In this document: positions 61,173 to 64,000 of the stretch, piece after piece
How positions within the stretch are numbered: the stretch's first letter is position 1
Layout: every line of letters starts with the position of its first letter
Source of the DNA: Branchiostoma floridae
Lineage: Eukaryota; Chordata; Leptocardii; Amphioxiformes; Branchiostomatidae
Direction of reading: 5' to 3'
Length of the DNA stretch: 64,000 bases
Assembly: GCF_000003815.2 (NCBI RefSeq)
Contig: NC_049980.1
Span: 8,047,558 to 8,111,557, forward strand
Position numbers and translations under genes: made by a program
Notes under the pieces: generated by a model
The model's database searches: none
What the model was told of the DNA's origin: nothing
What the model saw: only the letters and a program-made list of their open reading frames with translations

Positions 61173-61786
61173 GACTCTGCAGGTCTCCAGGCCAGAGGGA
61201 GGAATGATCCTACGTCATTTCGCCGTTTTCACTTAGAAGTTTAAGTACCAATCCCGCTTTTTTGAAAATAAATATGGTAGCCAATAGATGTAGAGATTGA
61301 AAAGATAATATTAATTTCTTGTATTTTTATTTTAATTGTTAAAGATAAGTTTCAGATGCACATTGTAACGATTATTTTCATAAGTGGGTCACTGGATTCG
61401 ATAGGGTCATTCCTACAGTTAGTCGTAAGGTCAGAGGTCGTGAGTTTATTATCATACCGTTGGCTGTTTGAACAAAGTTTGAAAAGCACCAGCATCCGCC
61501 TTGCTCAAAATGTCGCTTTCTGAAGGATTTTGGAGGTTTGGGATTGTACCAGAAGGCAATGAGTATGTAGACAGCTACAGACTTTAGTGTTTCAGTTGTA
61601 AAGTTTGTGTATAGTCTATTTTCTACTGTCAAAGCGTGCCGTTCTTTTGGGGAGCCGCGACCTGCTTGTGAGTTGGAGCCGACAACTACTTGTGTTGACA
61701 CGGAGATAAACTATCACGCCAGCTCACTCAACGACGGTGTTTTGCTGTAGAATTTCTCTCTTTAGTTCCTATACATCGACAGCGTA
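61173..61786. promoter_or_regulatory. Shared intergenic region of HIGD2A and KIF14
   Basis: 614 bases between two divergent start codons; both promoters must lie here or in 5' introns. Proximal parts (61173-61250 and 61720-61786) have moderate G+C, the centre is A/T-rich. The minus-strand ORF 61378-61701 has no domain and is not called. No TATA box stands out at a fitting distance. Confidence 0.5.
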
Positions 61787-64000
61787 ATGGCTTCGAGGGG
61801 AGCTCGCGTTCGCACGCCGCGGCGGCATCTCCCCGTGACTCCCGGTAAAAAATCCCAGCGTGCCGACCTACTCCACAAGCAACAGTCGGCGCCCGACCTG
61901 TCCCTGCCCGCCGAGTTTCAAACTCCTCCGGGAAGGAAGCAACTTTTCGGAGGCCCCAGTACACCGGAGTGTTTCAGTACCGTGCTTCCACCAACACCCG
62001 GGGAGGAGGAAGACAACGAAACCGAGCGGTTACTCGCCGATATCGCCGAGGAAGGCGAGGATAGCTGTTCGGTGACAGTTGCTGTGAGGGTCCGACCGTT
62101 CAGCCAGAGAGAGGTATGATTTATGACAATCACACTGTGTTTTTGATTGACTTCAAGAGCACTCAATTATGAAGCGTGAAGTCTATTTCGTCCATGTACA
62201 ATATGGCACAATGATTTCATGCAAGCTTGAAACACTAGAGGATAGCCAGAAGTAGAGCTATGTCCGGATGCTACTAACTTGAGTTAGAAGTAGAAAACTT
62301 TATGATAGCCTCAGGCAAAGTGTAGAATAACTGCCAAAATAGATTTTATCAGTGAAGTACCTATTCTTACAATTATTTTGTTTGTATCCAGATGTAACAA
62401 TAATTAGTTTACCATTTTATTTTGAAAAATGTATTCCCACATGACTCCTTCCTGGCCAAAGATATTTAGCTACATCATGTAATGCCACTAATGGTACTTA
62501 CATTTTGTTGTGAATGATTGTTTGAAGAAAAACATAGCATTACCTGGTGTATTTTACTGTAATACTTATTAACTTATTTTGGTTTTCTTTGTCTCGCATC
62601 TAGATAAAAGAACAGGCAAAATGTGTGGTGAGCATGGATGGACCAGCTACCTTGGTCACCCCAGAGAATGGCAACGAACACCTGTTTGCTTACGACCATT
62701 CATTCTGGTCTTTCAAAGAAAGCGACAAGCACTTCGTCGGACAAGAAAAGGTGTACAGAATGCTTGCCCAGCCCTTGTTAGAGAGAGCACTGCAAGGGTA
62801 CAACACGTGTCTGTTCGCATACGGACAGACAGGTTCGGGGAAGTCATACACCATGATGGGATTTGATGGGAACAAAGGAATCATCCCAAGATTTTGTGAA
62901 GACCTGTTTTCGAGACCATCAGCACACAGCAACGTCGACGTAAAGGCTCACGTCGAGATAAGCTTCTTTGAAATCTACAACGAAAAAATCCACGACCTCC
63001 TCGTGTCGTCACCGCAGAAAGAGAAGCGCAGAGCTCCGCTCAAAGTTCGAGAACACCCCCTCTGGGGTCCGTACGTACAGGGACTGTCACAGTTTGTGGT
63101 GAGTTCCTACCGGGACATTGAGGGTTGGTTAGCCATCGGGAACAAGCAGCGAGCAACAGCAGCGACGGGCATGAACGACAAGAGTAGCCGGTCCCACTCT
63201 GTCTTCACCATCATTGTGACCCAGACCACGTGTGAAACGCTGGAGGGAGAGGTGCACGAGCACAGCAGGAACAGTAGAGTCAACCTGATTGACCTGGCGG
63301 GCAGCGAGAGATGCTCAGCTGCACAGACGTCCGGAGACAGGTTACGGGAAGGTGCGAACATCAACAAGTCTCTCATGACCTTGGGGAAGGTCATCCAAGC
63401 TCTGGCTGACCAATCAGTGAACAGGAAGAGAAGAGTGTTCATTCCCTACCGTGACTCCGTCTTGACATGGCTGTTGAAGGAAAGTCTAGGTAGGTAAAAT
63501 TCCATACTTTTGATAGTTTTATTTGTTACCTCCATGAAAAAGGGAGGTATAGTTTTTGGTGTGTCTGTGTGTGTCTTTGTTCTGGATATTTGTGGTCACC
63601 ATAACTTTAGTTTTGAAAGTTTTGTAGCAACATCTTATAGCTGTCAAAGCTCATTGTTTTGTGCACTATAACTGTATAAGTTTTTTTTACCAACTTGAAG
63701 GGAAGTAAAAAACCAAGTTCTTGTAGTACCAACTACCAAGAGTCTGTTCCATCCACTATCAATGTTCTTGAAATGTTGCCATGGGTTGAAATTAATGTAA
63801 GATAATATTATATAATAATAAGTGAACAATGGAGCAATTCAAACCTAAAGTTGTTCTACTGTTCCATGCTACAGGTGGGAACTCTCGCACGGCCATGGTC
63901 GCCAACATCAGCCCCTCCAGTACCAACATGGAGGAGACCCTCAGCACATTGCGCTACGCCAAGCAGGCTCGCAGCATCGTCAACATCGTCAAGGTCAACG
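61787..64000 (+). CDS. KIF14: Kinesin-3-like motor KIF14, 5' part
   Basis: Exons 61787-62113, 62604-63489 and 63875 to beyond the window end. The start is supported by an in-frame TAG at 61763-61765. After about 85 Pro/Arg-rich residues the motor begins [14 protein letters not shown]. The P-loop G-Q-T-G-S-G-K-S is at 183-190, switch I N-D-K-S-S-R-S-H around 300-307 and switch II D-L-A-G-S-E at 339-344. [38 protein letters not shown] and [12 protein letters not shown] point to KIF14 rather than KIF1 or KIF16. KIF14 acts at the central spindle and midbody in cytokinesis. The FHA domain and tail expected next are outside the window. The region before the motor is much shorter than the about 350 residues in human KIF14. 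Confidence 0.92.

Noticed and set aside
61378-61701. 107-codon minus-strand ORF between HIGD2A and KIF14
   Set aside because: No domain, and it lies in the shared promoter region.

Overview
The window looks like nuclear DNA of an invertebrate chordate, most likely a lancelet (Branchiostoma). The coding exons are compact with GT-AG introns, the predicted proteins are close to vertebrate orthologues (cathepsin H, gamma-tubulin complex component 4, HIGD2A, KIF14), and the non-coding DNA is full of MITEs, tRNA-derived SINEs and CR1/L2/Jockey-like LINE ends. There are four assembly gaps (runs of N). The species call is inference from protein resemblance; no search was run. All gene models were made by eye from splice sites and reading frames.

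Layout. (1) 1-33.5 kb is a tandem array of two-exon genes for galactose-3-O-sulfotransferase (GAL3ST)-like type II membrane enzymes, all on the + strand. Copy 1 (4.4-5.4 kb) is truncated. Copies 2 (7.7-9.6 kb), 3 (16.8-18.6 kb) and 4 (27.8-29.8 kb) are open. Each lies in a larger duplicated unit with a conserved upstream block (candidate non-coding first exon), related 3' flanks and, after copies 3 and 4, a decayed C2H2 zinc-finger exon. Transposon insertions and one orphan upstream block show that the array expanded by duplication and lost parts. (2) 34.5-37.9 kb holds a nearly complete non-LTR retrotransposon on the - strand (endonuclease plus reverse transcriptase) broken by one stop and two frameshifts. 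(3) 39.1-43.1 kb is a six-exon cathepsin H gene (- strand) with the diagnostic mini-chain. (4) 44.4-55.5 kb has fourteen exons of TUBGCP4 (+). Its intron 6 holds a miniature LTR element whose LTR carries a tRNA-like Pol III promoter, and its intron 7 holds an intronless 569-codon gene. The last part of TUBGCP4 is not in the window; two identical 0.66-kb repeats lie where it should be. (5) 59.6-61.2 kb is HIGD2A (-), head-to-head with KIF14 (+, 61.8 kb to the window end, incomplete).

The genes do not form one pathway. The sulfotransferase array is a lineage-specific expansion (probably glycolipid or glycan sulfation in the Golgi). Cathepsin H is lysosomal, TUBGCP4 and KIF14 act in microtubule nucleation and cell division, and HIGD2A acts in the mitochondrial respiratory chain. 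The items most worth a second look are the tRNA-like LTR element at 48.1-48.6 kb, the intronless gene with the duplicated upstream segment that stops six bases before its start codon, the 3'-truncated TUBGCP4, and the conserved upstream exon-like block of the GAL3ST array.
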